From contig CANTFL010000073.1 in assembly GCA_947650285.1 (NCBI GenBank), forward strand, positions 1-64,000: a DNA stretch of 64,000 bases, given 5' to 3'. The stretch is from Hyaloperonospora brassicae (Eukaryota > Oomycota > Peronosporomycetes > Peronosporales > Peronosporaceae). Within the stretch, counting starts at the first letter, position 1, and the number at the start of each line of letters is the position of its first letter. The notes beneath the pieces are model-generated. The model was not told where the DNA came from. It searched no databases and was given only the letters and a program-made list of their open reading frames with translations. Of this stretch, positions 21,849 through 34,128 are shown piece by piece. A program made the translations under genes and the position numbers.

Positions 21849-23640
21849 GCTCAAAGTGCAACCCCGTTGCACAGTTTTTGGAGAAGGTGGTTCGGGACAA
21901 GAAGGACCGCGAGGTGGAAGACTCGTAGTCGTCAGCACCGATATTTGACCTCGTGCAGGCCATGTACGATCATCTCTACACGCGCATCTTCAACAGCTGA
22001 GGTAAATCGCAGGAAATGTGGATTCGATGCTAGCGATGTTAAGTGCTTCATGCAATCAACACTGCCACGCTGCACGAACACGCGTTGAACCACATACCTC
22101 CCAGTCTTGGTTCCAGTGCCTTTTCACTCGGCCATCGGGGGTCAGTTGAAGAGCAAGCTGGAGAGAGCAACTGCGTCAAGTGGCCTGAAGACCAGACGCA
22201 AAGATGGCCGCCGATCCTTTGACCACGGATCAGCGGCCATCTTTGCGTCTCAGCGTCTCGTTGCGCAGGATGACGAGTACACAAGAAAAAGAACGATCAG
22301 GACGTCTGAGACGAGGACGGCACAGACAGTGAAGAAACGGATGAGAACGAACGAGGATGTGTCTGTCCTTTAGCAGCTGTACTAGCAGTATGCTACTTAC
22401 TTGGCCCAGCCAACGCCGCAGGTGTGGCAGACCGAAGCTGAAGAAGGACGACAGAAGGACTGGTAGACGCTTGCGCTCGTGTAGCTCGTGTTCGTGCAGG
22501 CAGCCAGAGGAGATTGGCGATCGAGGGTCGAGTTTGGACTGATCTCCTGGAGCTCTCCCTTTGTTGAAGTGGTCCTTGCAGGCCTTTCATCGGGTGAGAG
22601 CTGAAGCCATCCGGATGGAGCTGTCCACACTTTGACAAGGCGACGAAGCAGAGAAGCGACTGAAACGACAGCGATCGACCGGTGTGTGGATGTCTCCGAG
22701 ACCACGCAGTGTTGAAAGGCCCGAAAGCGAGCAGCAACGAAGTGGCGAGCACATGGCTACACGCACGACCAAGCGCTTGCGCGTCCCCAAGGACGAGACG
22801 CTATGGGACGAGGAACATCATCAGTCGTGCGTGGACCCGAGTCTCATGACGGAGCATCAGCAGCTGGTGTTTCTACTGCGGGCAACCGCTCACGAGGCGT
22901 CGGACACTTAGCAGCAGTGCAACAGAGAGCCGCAAGGCGTGGCGGTAGCGTCTTTGCAGACTACAAAGAAGCACCGACGACATCAGCAGCGCGCGGCGAG
23001 CGACCGCCCGTGCCCGCGCACGAAGAGCACGGGGTACAAGAAGAGACCACGTACGGTGGACTGGAGGCGGCAAGGGACGGCACGACAGGACGCGTCGCGG
23101 TACGAAGAGAAGGTTGAGGTGTCGGGGTCGGTAGATGATGTGTCGCGGTTGAAGGCAACGAGTCGACCCTGTAGAGACAGCGAGCCACGCTGCGCGTGCC
23201 TCGATATGCACGTCGAGCATATGCTTTCATCTACCCAATTGATCGTGGGACTTTTCGACAAATGCTCGTACACGACGCCAAGGACCTGCGAGGGTTGACT
23301 CGTTTTGTCTTTGGCACGGCAGTGACGCGCACTTGCACGACCAAATCTCCGCGTCAGCGATGCGGATGCCTCTTCCATCCATCGAGTGTGCATGTTGAAG
23401 GCAGATAAGTGCCTGTGGAGGTCGAGGTCGCACCTGCGATACACTTCAGAAGACCTGCAATGTACGGGCTTCAGTTACCAGCAGAATCGATGAACGTGCA
23501 TCAGAAGACAACGTGCGAAGACAACGTACGCCATCAGATGAACCAATACAACAAGAAAAGCGAAATTCATTCACGTCTTATGGTCGCTAGCATGCCAGCA
23601 TACTTGTTCGTCTCAGGAACTCCTTTTGGCTTGTCATAGT
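21849..23640. other. GC-richer unique region with unrecognised plus-strand open stretches
   Basis: Several short open stretches lie on both strands. The longest plausible one is on the plus strand in a single frame: 22684-22911 (TKRLRVPKDETLWDEEHHQSC...) and, after one TAG, 22939-23298 (a basic segment with KSTGYKKRPRTVDWRRQ). Minus-strand 23444-22983 is a competing open frame. No domain is recognisable, and no signal peptide or transposase motif is evident. A decayed gene is possible. A strong hairpin is present at 22194-22250. Confidence 0.3.
22194..22250. repeat. 24-bp-arm hairpin
   Basis: The left arm 22194-22217 (AGACGCAAAGATGGCCGCCG...) is the reverse complement of 22227-22250 with one mismatch, around a 9-bp loop TTTGACCAC. 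Confidence 0.9.
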
Positions 23641-23857
23641 GCTCGCTGTAGTCGGCTAGAATGGCGTCTTGGTATGGTCTTCCGTGAAAACAAATCGTAA
23701 GCGTTCCGGGCCCGACCGAAACATGCACAGGTCGTCAGCAGTTGCAGTATCCTCGATTAACATGCAGAGCTGCTCCTCTTCGACGATCTCCGCTAATTGT
23801 TATATCGCAACTTTTTGGGGCGTCGTTCTTACGTAAATAGGCCCTCCCTGCGTGTTG

Positions 23858-24349
23858 CTACTGTAAATGCTTCATAAAATCTGCCCAAGCCTTTTTACCC
23901 TCAATCAGTTGCGGAGATGATTCCACATGCTTTGGAGGTTGCCATTTGGGTGGCCGTGCATGCCCGTGAACACGTTTCTTTCGAGGCGGGAGGTTTTTCT
24001 CGAGCGACGAGCGCGCGAAATTTGACTCAAACGTTGTAGACGGTTGAGACAGGAAGACGTCGTGAGTTTGAGATGATGGCAATAGCGAGTGTTTCGACTG
24101 TCCGATTCCCCCGACCTCTCTCGCCAAGTTTACCACGGTCTCCTCCGCGGTTGGTGATAATTTAAACATGCGCTCGTCACTGTTGTTTTCGTCCGCAGCT
24201 TCGGCCACCCGCAGTCGTTGAGATGGGCCTTTTTCGGGATCAGCAGCGTCACGTGACGAGACCTTCGTCTCGGGCAGGCCTGCAGCGCATTCGGCACTGA
24301 TGAGCAACGCAGCACTGACGCAGAGTGCGCGGAGGCAGACGATTCGCAT
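23858..24349 (-). CDS. Candidate secreted RXLR-like effector (QRLR-DER)
   Basis: The protein has 163 residues. Residues 1-24 form a signal peptide with a hydrophobic core (RALCVSAALLISA). QRLR is at residues 44-47, followed by an acidic run ending SDER at 57-60, the spacing expected of oomycete RXLR-dEER effectors; Q at the first position is a variant known in downy mildews. The C-terminal half is polar, with a basic patch PPRKKRVHGHARPPK near residues 121-135 that could direct nuclear import. No WY domain is obvious. I chose the ATG at 24349 over the in-frame one at 24550 because only it starts with a signal peptide and a possible initiator element lies just upstream. Family knowledge: such proteins are secreted and enter host cells. 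The target is unknown. Confidence 0.65.
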   Translation of the reverse strand: MRIVCLRALCVSAALLISAECAAGLPETKVSSRDAADPEKGPSQRLRVAEAADENNSDERMFKLSPTAEETVVNLAREVGGIGQSKHSLLPSSQTHDVFLSQPSTTFESNFARSSLEKNLPPRKKRVHGHARPPKWQPPKHVESSPQLIEGKKAWADFMKHLQ

Positions 24350-24399
24350 GGTCGAGGCAGCAAGGGATGGCGGACGTGGGTTAGGAGCCTGTGGCGCGC

Positions 24400-24413
24400 A
24401 AAACGAATAATGA
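24400..24413 (-). promoter_or_regulatory. Possible oomycete Inr element of the effector gene
   Basis: TCATTATTCGTTTT on the minus strand, 51-64 bp upstream of the ATG at 24349, partly matches the oomycete initiator plus flanking promoter region (TCAYTYY followed by a T-rich block). Confidence 0.3.
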
Positions 24414-25742
24414 CTCATTCGGCGTGGCAGCGACCCAGACGAAATGCTTCGATGCAGCTGCTGCCGCAGATAGCCTGCTCCTTGCCATCTGACACCAACG
24501 AGAGTCCAGACGAGACGGCCTGTGTCGCGGAACAGGTCGCTCAGTGACATGAATTGTCCTGGCGATGTTTAGACCAGATGCGTGGTCACTCATTCAATGG
24601 GTCGTTCCTTCATTTTCCGCCAATGTGAGTGGACACACGTGTGGGCGCAGAAAGCCCGCGGGAAACTCCTGTCCGAAGGCTGCTTCTGTGCAGCGATGTG
24701 CATCCTTCGCTCGGACGAGAACGCTGTACAAAGATTTCGAGCAACCGTATTCTTGTACAAGTAGCCAGCTCATAATTTCCTGCCGAAGGCCAAGTCAACA
24801 TTGCCGCCCTGAATGTGGCTCTTTCACGTGTATTGTAGCCCATGATATCTGGTTTCTGCAATGCCACACACGGATCGATGCATACGATGACACAGCTACA
24901 ACTGACCAGCCGTCACTGGCACAAAGTCGTGTACGGCAGGTGGTGTCACACACGCTGCATGTTTTTGTGGAACGCGACAAAACGAGGTTCAGCGATTCCT
25001 CGAGTCGTTGCCGTCCAGGAATCTGCTGCGGCGTCAGACTGCGACGATTTGCGCTGAAACTGTCCAGTGAGAGAGGATGGATGGTCGATAGGGCGTCACC
25101 GAAGTCGAGAGAGAGACAAGTAGACGTGTCTTTTTGACCGTTTACTGGTTGCAGGATATCAGATGTGGGTTAGGCGTGCTTTGCAACGCCGGTGCCCCGT
25201 TCGAATCTGCTGGTTGTACGGGACTGGGCACCATTGGCGAGGGCTCTCTTGGTTGCCTACCTAATTGTCGCAGGCATAGCAGCAGGCGTACGGCGTTACC
25301 AAAGAGGGCGACGTCTGGAATGTCCTGAATCACGTAAATAACGCCAGTGTCGAATGACCTGTTGGTTGAAGTGGACTTACCGCATGATGTGACAAACTTG
25401 AAGGTGGATGTCAAACAACCCAATGCATTGCGTGAGACGTACACTTTGCACTGACGCATGTATCGCTCTGCACTCTATTGGCGACGACGCTCGTACTTGA
25501 CGCAGTCCACACAGCTTACTGGTCAACACATCCTTCGAATATCACCTCATTTCCGTATGAACGACTCGGTTTCTCTGCATCCGTACCGTCATTGACCGAT
25601 GGAGCACAATATAGAAGCGAATATGACCCATTGAGAGACGTGCACCCCTGTAGCATCGCCAACCGTAAGAGGGTGAGCTTGTTACAGGACGTTGGCATCC
25701 AAGCACGGTTTCAATTACGAACACTGTCTTGGTAGATGATAG
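24414..25742. other. Upstream region of effector gene; unrecognised ORFs
   Basis: A plus-strand open frame of 190 codons (24565-25137) is cysteine-rich but has no signal peptide or recognisable domain. A minus-strand open stretch (25459-25142) contains NRSFDTGVIYVIQDIPDVAL. Similar peptide and nucleotide sequence (GSFDTGVAIQA) occurs inside the Mutator-like element near 35500-35590 on the minus strand, so this stretch may be an exon or fragment of a duplicated gene. Neither ORF can be given a function. Confidence 0.3.
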
Positions 25743-26178
25743 TGTAAAACTGCGGCTAAATGCGATTAGTTGTCACGACAATATTGCCTCAGTGGGTGAT
25801 ATTGCGGAAACTCGCCTATGAAGGTAACCTTCAACAACGGTTGACAACGAACTACTCATTGGCTCATTTCGACTAAGATTTCCGCTAATGTTACCACCAA
25901 TCAATGCTGGACGCGAGCCATGGGTGGTGCGTAGGAAGTCAACAGGCACGTTTGCAGGTTACCATAGTTTGCGGTAAGCGTAGGAAAGGGTTATATTGAG
26001 ACAAAATTACATGGTCACCGATGCCTCTTTACCTGTCCATTTGAGCTTGTCCAGTCTAGTTGACTGCACTTCCTTTGCACCTCACTACAAACGTGACGTT
26101 TCAGAGCACCCGACCTCCGCTTTTACCACCATAGGGGTTTGTGCTGTCATCAGTAATAGCGCGAGGTGTCCTGTTACA
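25743..26178 (+). mobile_element. Diverged family-1 LTR (solo)
   Basis: 436 bp beginning TGTAAAACTGCGGC and ending TGTCCTGTTACA, with the LTR core variant GCTGGACGCGAGCCATGGG at 25906-25923. No internal element sequence is attached on either side. It lies about 1.4 kb upstream of the effector start. Confidence 0.75.
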
Positions 26179-26587
26179 TAGTGTGGGGTGCCTGCGTCAT
26201 CGGATGACATTCAGTACGTCTGACATGTGAACCTATTGCGGGATACCAGTATGTACAATTCGATTCGTACGGTTCCGAATGATATTCGTGCGCGCATGTC
26301 AAGCAATAGCACGTCACTAGCTTGTGTTGGACGACAACATTCGAACTGCTTCTTTTCGTGGGATTGGAGATAGATGAACATGTCAAATGACGTTGTCCAA
26401 TAGATGGATCAGCCATGTGTGGTTATTAAGTAAAATAAGCACTGTTATAGCACGAATGCAGGATTACAAGGGAAGAATTGAAACGGTATCAAGATCAGAC
26501 GCTAACCTTAGTAATAAACAAAAGCAAACAATTAGTTTATAACCCGCGTCTCACATATCTTCTACCAGATGATGCGGAAAGACAACA
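26179..26587. other. Non-coding interval
   Basis: No open frame above 80 codons with protein-like composition. No repeat recognised. Confidence 0.5.
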
Positions 26588-27069
26588 TGTATGTGCACTG
26601 TCCAGGGGCACGCTCTTGCTCAGACAACTGAGCAATCCCTTGTATTGAAAACAATACAAGGGTGCGTACGCCCGATGTCACGTACACGTGGCGTGAGATA
26701 GGGCGACCAAGACAATGCAGAACACGAAAACTCTGTCCAGAGGGAAAAATAGAGCTGTTATTCAATATAGTTATTTTCTTACTCAATCATCTTTCGTGTA
26801 AATCTAACTATATTAAACTACTGTCTCCTTTGTGGGTCTTATGTCCACCACCCATTGCGCGCGTCCAGAAGCGATTATTGGTTAAACTGGTTGATGTATA
26901 CGGTACATCAACCAAGAAGTGGACCCCTCAACGGATATTACCCTTAGAGACAATATTCCGACAACATCACTTTTCTCGAGTGATGTTGATTGAATATTAC
27001 CAAAATAGGCAATATTTAAAAATTGGTACTTTCGTACCAATTCTTATGTAACGGGATCACCCCGTTTCA
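26588..27069 (-). mobile_element. Diverged family-1 LTR (solo), minus strand
   Basis: About 480 bp. On the minus strand it begins TGAAACGGGGTGATCCCGTTACAT, matching the family start, and carries the reverse of the LTR core (CCCATTGCGCGCGTCCAG) at 26851-26868. The plus-strand left end is TGTATGTGCACTG. No attached internal sequence. Confidence 0.75.
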
Positions 27070-28779
27070 CGCACTAGCTGCAGACGTTTTGTGCTTTAAG
27101 AGACCAACGCCGTGTCGCATTACCGATCTTAAGCCATATGGTGTCATTCGACCCTACCTTGATGAATGCATCGGCATCGTACTAACCGACACAGAGTCAA
27201 AGTTATCATCAGATAAAACAAATCGACTAGTGTGTGTACGTGCGCGCCATAAACCGCCAATGTGCCCGACCGAGACGGCTTGTCAAGTTTGGCCCGGTAC
27301 GTCAAAGAGGCTACTTCGAGCCAGAGCATTGACATGGGTGCGAACTGAATGCAGTAGGACCCCTCTTAGCTAATACGATTGGGCGGATGAAATTAAACGA
27401 AGCAATGAAGATATTAGGTAGGAGGGGTTGGGTAGTCACGTGGTCGACCTCTTTTGGCCAATGCCTGGCCGGAAACTTTGATAACTACAAGGGGTTATTA
27501 GCGAATATGGAATTAGTGAAGAGGGGTTCTACTGTATCAGAGGCATGATACCCTGGCTATTTGAACTAACGAAACCGGATGGGTCGTGGCAGTTCACACA
27601 ATGCCATTTGTATTGGTACGTTTAACGGCATGCAATGGTACGTGTGGCAAGGTGAAGACAATATACGTCAATCATATTCAGTCTGAATGGAACCGATATT
27701 ATTACTAAGCTACTATGAAAGCTGAGGAAGTGTTTGGTATATTAGCCTGATGCTTGGAAATCGATCAATTTCCCATCGGCCGAAAGCGATCGCAGGATAG
27801 GAGAGTCCGATACCTGTAATGTAGGACGCAGACTGTAAACGTTTATGGCGCGACTTGCAGATCACGGCATTACTCAGCAGTTTGAAGTTGCTGTGTCGAG
27901 CAATTAGCGCCTGTCGTAAAAATGTAACTGCGCGAAATGCCTGGTGCTATACGAATAGTAAAATGCGTAGAATCCTTGCACGTCGACGTTACCACAGCTA
28001 CTTTATTTTTGCACTAGAAGAAGTTGACCTTTGCATGATACAGTCGAATGTGTACGATGAAAAGAATACCTCGAACACGGTCCGCAGAATGCTGTGAAAG
28101 TCAGTAGAAAAATAAGCAAGTTGTGCGGGAGCAGACAAAGCGATAGTGGCACAATAAGTTTTAAAGCCACGAAATATGCAGGCCGATTCAGACACGTATA
28201 CGAAGATGCGCAAAAGCAGCGATTCTACCTCAGCAGCTGAAGTAGATTGTTAGAATACACGGTAAACTGAAGCAATAACGAAATGGCGGGCGCTTAATAG
28301 CCAGGCACCTCAATGTTTGCGCAATTCTATTCTAATTTTGCGGTTATGGCATTGCTGACTTAATCGAGAACTTTTTTCCGCGCTATCGGAATATTTGAAC
28401 ATATAAATAAAGACTTCAATGCCGTTTGATGCTTGTGAGTCTGCAGCTCACCATGTAGGCCCTTGTTTTGGATGACTCGAACTCGTAATTGTGGCATCAG
28501 ACAAGTTTTCGTAATTTTCCAACTTTCGTCAACTTAAAGTTTAATGCTTCTTTTTTATCTTTGTAAGAAGATGCAAAATTATAATTATTATATTAGAGCT
28601 GGTTCTGATAACTTCCCATGTAGATGTCTGTGCGACATTCGCGAAAAAACGATTTTGTATATTGAATGGGGACGTTGATGCTTTCTCCGACTCATACCGA
28701 GGGTAACAACACTGTATTATGAAGCTTTTGGAACCTATAAACACTGTTGGTACAAAGAGAGGTAATTATTAAACCTAAC
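27070..28779. other. Non-coding, AT-rich interval
   Basis: Only short, low-quality open stretches (for example 27023-27373 and 27855-28097), with no domain or signal peptide. Probably old transposon debris. Confidence 0.5.
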
Positions 28780-29160
28780 ATGATTTGTATAAGGGGAAAA
28801 GGAAGTTGTATCTTTATACAGCGAAGGTTACCTGGATATTCCTATTGTGTTCTACTTTATGTATTCTAACGAAAAATGCGTTATGTAGCTACTCGCTCGC
28901 CACCCATTGCGTGCGTCTAGTACTGACAAGTGGTTAAGTCAGTGTGCCCTGTTACATAAATCGACCAATTAGTGGGGAAGTGCCGTATACCATCTTCGAT
29001 GGTAACATTCTACAATATTAACTCTGTTAAGTATATATTAAAGCGTATTATGAAATCAGATAATATTCACGTTGACCCATCCAGATGTCAATGGCATGCT
29101 ATAAGATCATATCGTTGTATCAACTTGTGATCATTAGTCGCTTCATTGACCCATCAAAAA
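28780..29160 (-). mobile_element. Old family-1-type LTR fragment, minus strand
   Basis: It contains CACCCATTGCGTGCGTCTAG (28901-28920) and downstream blocks that also appear in the LTR at 40.8 kb: a GGTAACATTC block followed by an AATATT stretch, and TTGACCCATCC. Boundaries are approximate. Confidence 0.55.
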
Positions 29161-31376
29161 TGTTACAGTGACCAAGTGACCACTTTCTCGATCGGAATGG
29201 GAAGGATGGCACTTGTTGAACAAATCCAGTGTATTCCGAGTGTCATCTTATGATGGAAGATTCCATGCGGCTTGAAATCAAGGGTGTGATGAAGGTGTCT
29301 GCGCGCCTGCTTGCAAACATTGATACGGTTTTTCCAGACATATCGACATGATAAGATCTATTTATCGGATTCTAGGCATCCGGCAAGATCCGTCTTTTAT
29401 GTTGTAAGCGGTAATGAACCATGTGTAGATAGTACACCCGCTGCATCTATCGCGGGTGAAAGCACTAAGATCAACAATGGACCCGAACTGTAGGTCATCA
29501 GTTCTGGTAAGTCGATGCTTCAACCGACTCAAAACTGTCTGCTAAGATTTTTAACAAGACGTATGATGCAGAGGCGACGACTCGTGAGTCTTGTCGTGGT
29601 AGTGGGTGTGGCACCATGAAAGAACATATGTTCGGTATCTGACTCGTTCGACGACTATTGTCCTGAATCAATTCGTTCCCACTTACTCGAGCACAAGCAA
29701 TTGGCCAGCACGGTGAATGCGATGCTCGTTATACTGACACACTCGGACCAAGGTCATTGGCGTCGAAGCAATCTTAAATGATTGCGACGATATGAAATGG
29801 ATACCAATTTTGACAATACGCAGAAGAAAAGAGGCCGCTCCATTCTGCGTGTAGTATATCTTAATTTAATCTGTGGTGCTACTTTGCGGGATGTAATCCG
29901 TGGTTGAAAAACAGGTATAACGGGACCGACCTTTAGTGCTAATGGTCTTTGCACTGAGCACCAATACATGAACCATCTTTTTCTCAATACAAGATGCACG
30001 AATAACAATTTAAGATAACCCATATATTCTGAGTGTTGATTTAACGCTTAGTGCTTTGACTTTAAGTCCTGAATCGGCAAAACCACTGCAGTTTGCGTTA
30101 AATTCAGATACGCACTCGTTCCGGTGCGCGAACCAAATTGCGCAAGTTGCGTGGTGACGTAGGCATGTCCTTCATCATCTATGTCGGCTACTGAATCCGA
30201 AGCAAGTGCTCACACGTTGTCTGTGTCAAAAAAATATGTACTGGTCTATTGCAAGCACATGATGATTGTTGCACGTGATAGAACTTCGTGATTCGTCCAA
30301 TCGCCAAAATAACTTTATTAAACCACTTAATAATGAATATGTTAGATGAAGAAGAGGGTAGCTTTCACGCCACACGTGAAGGCTTCGCCCATTTATTTGA
30401 CGTTAATTAATCTCCGCCTTAACGCATTGGTTTCGACGTCGGCGGACCTGTCATCAGCGCCACGTTGTTTGCTTTGCAAGGAGACAATCAACAAACCGCA
30501 AACGCCATATTCGTACAGGATACAATTGACGCGTCGCACAGAAAATAACTCTTGATTCATTAGCAAGGTTTTCAAAGGTGAGGTATTATTCAACGCGTAA
30601 AAGATAGAACTGACGAAAAACATGCTCCTTCGTGTCAAGTCGACGGTAGGGCATCAAAAAATATTATTCAACGCGATTCATTAGATAATATGCGCCAACT
30701 TTTTAAGCATAACCTTACTGTAACAAGGATGCTGGTGCGCCTTGAAACTGGTGCATTCTTTACAATTGATATATATGTTTATTGCGGATTGTACGCGCAC
30801 TGGAAAATGAATTGCCTTTATCGTACTTAAATGTGGACAACTGTTTCAATTTCACCTTGGTTTACGATAGCTTAGACAATACGAGTGCTATACAAGCTCG
30901 CAGCATCGACCCGTAATGATGCTTGTCATTTGTACTTCATATGGTCATCCAATAAATATCGTGGAGATTTCAAAAATGTGTGAATACTCTACGAGTGATG
31001 TTAATGTCTCCACTCATGGGTCGATCGGTAGCACGACTACGCAATGCCCTAATGTGGTTGACCAATAAACTCTAGAGAACGCTATCGGCGTTTGTTTTGT
31101 GCTCAAACAAGGCCGAACATTTAGCCCTCGAAGAAGCTGATTGGACCGGGGTGAAAATGATTGCTAGCGGACAACAATAGTGGTGAAGCGCTTATTGGAA
31201 ACGATGGACCCGGCGGCGAGCGCACCGAAGAAACGAAGGCTCAAAATTTAGGAAAAGGGTGACAAGGAGAAAGGGGTCATGAAGGCGACGAGACGTTCGG
31301 CGGAGAAGACCTACAAAACCTAATGAGGAGAAAGCATCACCAGAGTACCGGGTAAAATTTTTAAAAAAGTAGTCCA
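29161..31376. other. Non-coding interval
   Basis: About 2.2 kb with no supportable gene. Short ORFs (29754-30023, 30346-30555, 30393-30638) have no recognised motif. Confidence 0.5.
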
Positions 31377-31620
31377 CGGTCTCTCATCTGTAGGTCCGGC
31401 CCCTCATGGGGAGCCTCAGTCCCTCAAGGTGGACCTCGGTCCCTCAAAGTGAACCCCGGTCTCTCAGGGTGGACCTCTGGTCCTTTAGGGTAAACCTCGG
31501 GTCCTTTAAGGTGAATCGAGGTCTCTCACAGCTAGAACTGGGTACTTCAAGGTGGATCTCGGTTCTTTAAGTTGGACCTCGGTTCTTCTAGGCGGACCTC
31601 GAGTCCCTCAAGGTAGACGT
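31377..31620. repeat. Minisatellite of about 11 imperfect 22-bp units
   Basis: Units resemble GGTCCCTCAAGGTGGACCTC with variable substitutions and small length changes. The array is bounded by unrelated sequence and has no attached ORF. Confidence 0.85.
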
Positions 31621-32940
31621 CGGGTATCTTTAGGTCAAGCTACTCCTTTCCAGTCAAATCAGGGATTAGGACACGAGATTCGGATATAGTTACGGAGTCA
31701 AATGATAGATTATATTTGACACCACTCAATTTGCGATCTACTTGGCATGTCTTCGTCGCATTTGAAGGATCTTGTACTTGGCCTCCACGCTTGTTCCAGG
31801 GACGTAATACACTTAGCCCCCCCGCGTGGTAGACTGTTGCGTAGCAAAACCAAGTGTAACTTGAATTCCAGATAGTTTTTGGCCTGTGGGTTTGTCGAGT
31901 AACTACCCCCTCCCAATACCCGCTGTTGAAAGCGGCATCCCGAATTTGTTGTCAGGGAGAAGGGCAAAGGCTAGGATTTTTATACCGTGGAAAAACAAAT
32001 TAAATGACAGGAGTGACTAGCTTCCGGATAAATTTGGATATAAACCTACTCTCGACTTAGTCGATCGAATGACCACCTACTGGCCCACCGAGTGAAGCAT
32101 ATCCACTTGGCTCCCAATCTATGTATCTGCCGAGGCTAACACATATCAGATTCCGTCCGAGTCTACCGAAGAGTGCAATTACTCAGCCGACGGGTACACA
32201 AGATGAGTCAAGGTCCATACGAGGCGTCGGAGTACCCCCTCCGTAAGACGATAGTCCGGTAAAGTGAGTTATTAGGGGTCCCATCACACAGTTTTGAGAA
32301 CCCACTACAACGCACTACCAATGAAAACAGACCAGTTGCTTGGAGAGGCTACACTGTAATTCTAGGTCGACTAGAGAGTCGACCGCAGACGATTTGTCTG
32401 TTGATATGCTACCACATCAAAAAGAAGTCAATAAAATTGATATACACTCAGTTGAAAACAATTCTCTCGAAATTTAAACAAACGATACAAACACCAAGCA
32501 TCCGGAGCAATAATGTTTCCAAAACAAAATGAGATTTTGTACATGCTGCTTGACGACAGGTTAATTGGAGACCCTTCTACATAGGATCAGGTAGCGCCGT
32601 TTAAATTTGCTTCGGGAATCAAACAATTGTCGAGGCTTTATCAGCATAGGTTCTTACAAAGTATGCGTGGTATCAAGGTCAAATTGATCTGCTGCCTGTT
32701 GAAAATGATTGAGTATCCATATTTGATTTATCGTAATGCTTGCGGAGAATAAATGAAGAGACGCTTAGCAGCTCAGCGATGGACGAAAGTGTACTAGAAA
32801 TGAATACGCGGGTTGAATGACGCAAATCATTAACCTGGTAGTCATTGAATGCACTCCTTTATGCAAAGGCTCGATCAAATTAAAGTATGTGTTTCCTCAC
32901 CTCCTGCCATTGTGCTACCGAAGTATCAATTCACTCACCA
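31621..32940. other. Non-coding interval
   Basis: No supportable gene. A family-1 Gypsy relic begins near its right end. Confidence 0.5.
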
Positions 32941-33620
32941 CCCCGTTTAAATAAACGTTCGTTGAAGCTGTGGAAACTGCCTCGTGAACAATCCATGAAA
33001 ATTGACTAGTATTTTTTCGACCGCTTATAAGCAGGTCATAACGGATTTAAGCCCAACATTAGCCTTCTACAATCTGTGTGCAAAATGCCAAAGGACGATG
33101 GCGGATATATCACTCGTTTAACAAGTTTTATTCTGCAGCGTTGTCGTCTTAAATATCGATACCTTAAAGGATGTCATCATAGATAGCATGTCACAGAGTA
33201 CCATCTTATCGTCTATAATATGATAACTGGCTTCTATTTAAACCCCACTAGTAAACCGTAAATTTGGCTTTATTAGTGACAGTCTAATCGGTATGCTGGG
33301 AATGAATAGTGATGTCTCAAATACTAATTAACCCTATACACATTAATATATTTGATGTATCTGGTGATATTGGTGCTAAATTTAGATGCGAGCTACTTGG
33401 ACGATGTGAGAGTTCGTAGACGGGTCATGGATCGCAGTCAGATGTGGAAAATACCGGCTTTACGGTAGAGGGGGTTTGACACTAAGGCTCGCGTACAGCA
33501 TATACGGCAACCTCAAAAAATATTATCGTAGACAGCAAAGTTTTACTTTGAGTGCATCAATCATAGAGACGGCAACAACCGGATTTAGCAAAGATAAAGT
33601 CTATTCCTGACTAGCCAGTG
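32941..33620 (+). pseudogene. Ancient family-1 Gypsy RT relic
   Basis: Nucleotide alignment to the right family-1 element is visible by eye: CTGCCTCGTGAACAA at about 32970, AGGATGTCATCATAGAT near 33170-33190, CAGAGTACCATCTTATCG, and the region of the YFDD box near 33400 (GAGCTACTTGGACGATGTG). Stops and indels are everywhere. It is far more decayed than the elements at 1-14468. Confidence 0.75.
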
Positions 33621-33951
33621 ATAGTCGATGCAGATGGTCTTCGAAAGGTTCCTTGCTTCAGTGGCGTACCTGGTACAAGCATCCACGCAGCTATGTCGGT
33701 ACGACCGTTTTTGGTTTGTTATGGTATATCACGGAATATTTTTGGATTGCTCAGGGTCTGCAATACTTTAAATGAATCAAGAAATACAGCTTGAAACTCG
33801 TTATAGCTGGCGAATGTTGATTAAGTTATAGAACTTCATGTAGTATGTAAATTTAGCTCTATAATAATTATCTGTGCGTTACTGCATTACTACATCGACG
33901 GCTAAGAGCGCATCTTCTTTTGTTGAATACTGTAAAACCGATTCAATCGAC

Positions 33952-34128
33952 GGTAAATCGTAAAAAAACACCAGTGTTCGCCTAAAAAAACACCGTTACG
34001 ATGAGACTATCCATTAACCTTATTTAATATATGCACAAAAGGGTAAAAAAATACCCCTTTTGATTGAACTTTGTTAGAAACGTTTCTAAGATAAGTCGGA
34101 CACTCCACTTTTTAAACGGACTGCAGTC
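33952..34128 (+). repeat. Left TIR of MULE
   Basis: Aligns to the reverse complement of 36093-36268 with about 85 percent identity. Shared blocks include CACCAGTGTTCGCC, GAAACGTTTCTAAG and AAGTCGGACACTCC. Confidence 0.85.

Noticed and set aside
14464..21853. Target-site duplication for the family-2 element
   Set aside because: Pentamers GATAG and GCTCA do not match, so no duplication is claimed.
21849..21880. Continuation of the family-1 3' LTR beyond family 2
   Set aside because: GTGCAACCCCGTTGCA vaguely resembles the LTR end, but the intervening 150-200 bp are missing; too weak to call.
24565..25137. 190-codon cysteine-rich plus-strand ORF next to the effector gene
   Set aside because: Many cysteines but no signal peptide, no spacing pattern of known Cys-rich effectors, and no recognisable homology. 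Not called as a gene.
25364..25385. Possible intron (GTAAGT to CAACAG, minus strand)
   Set aside because: Only 22 nt between donor-like and acceptor-like sites, far too short for an oomycete intron.
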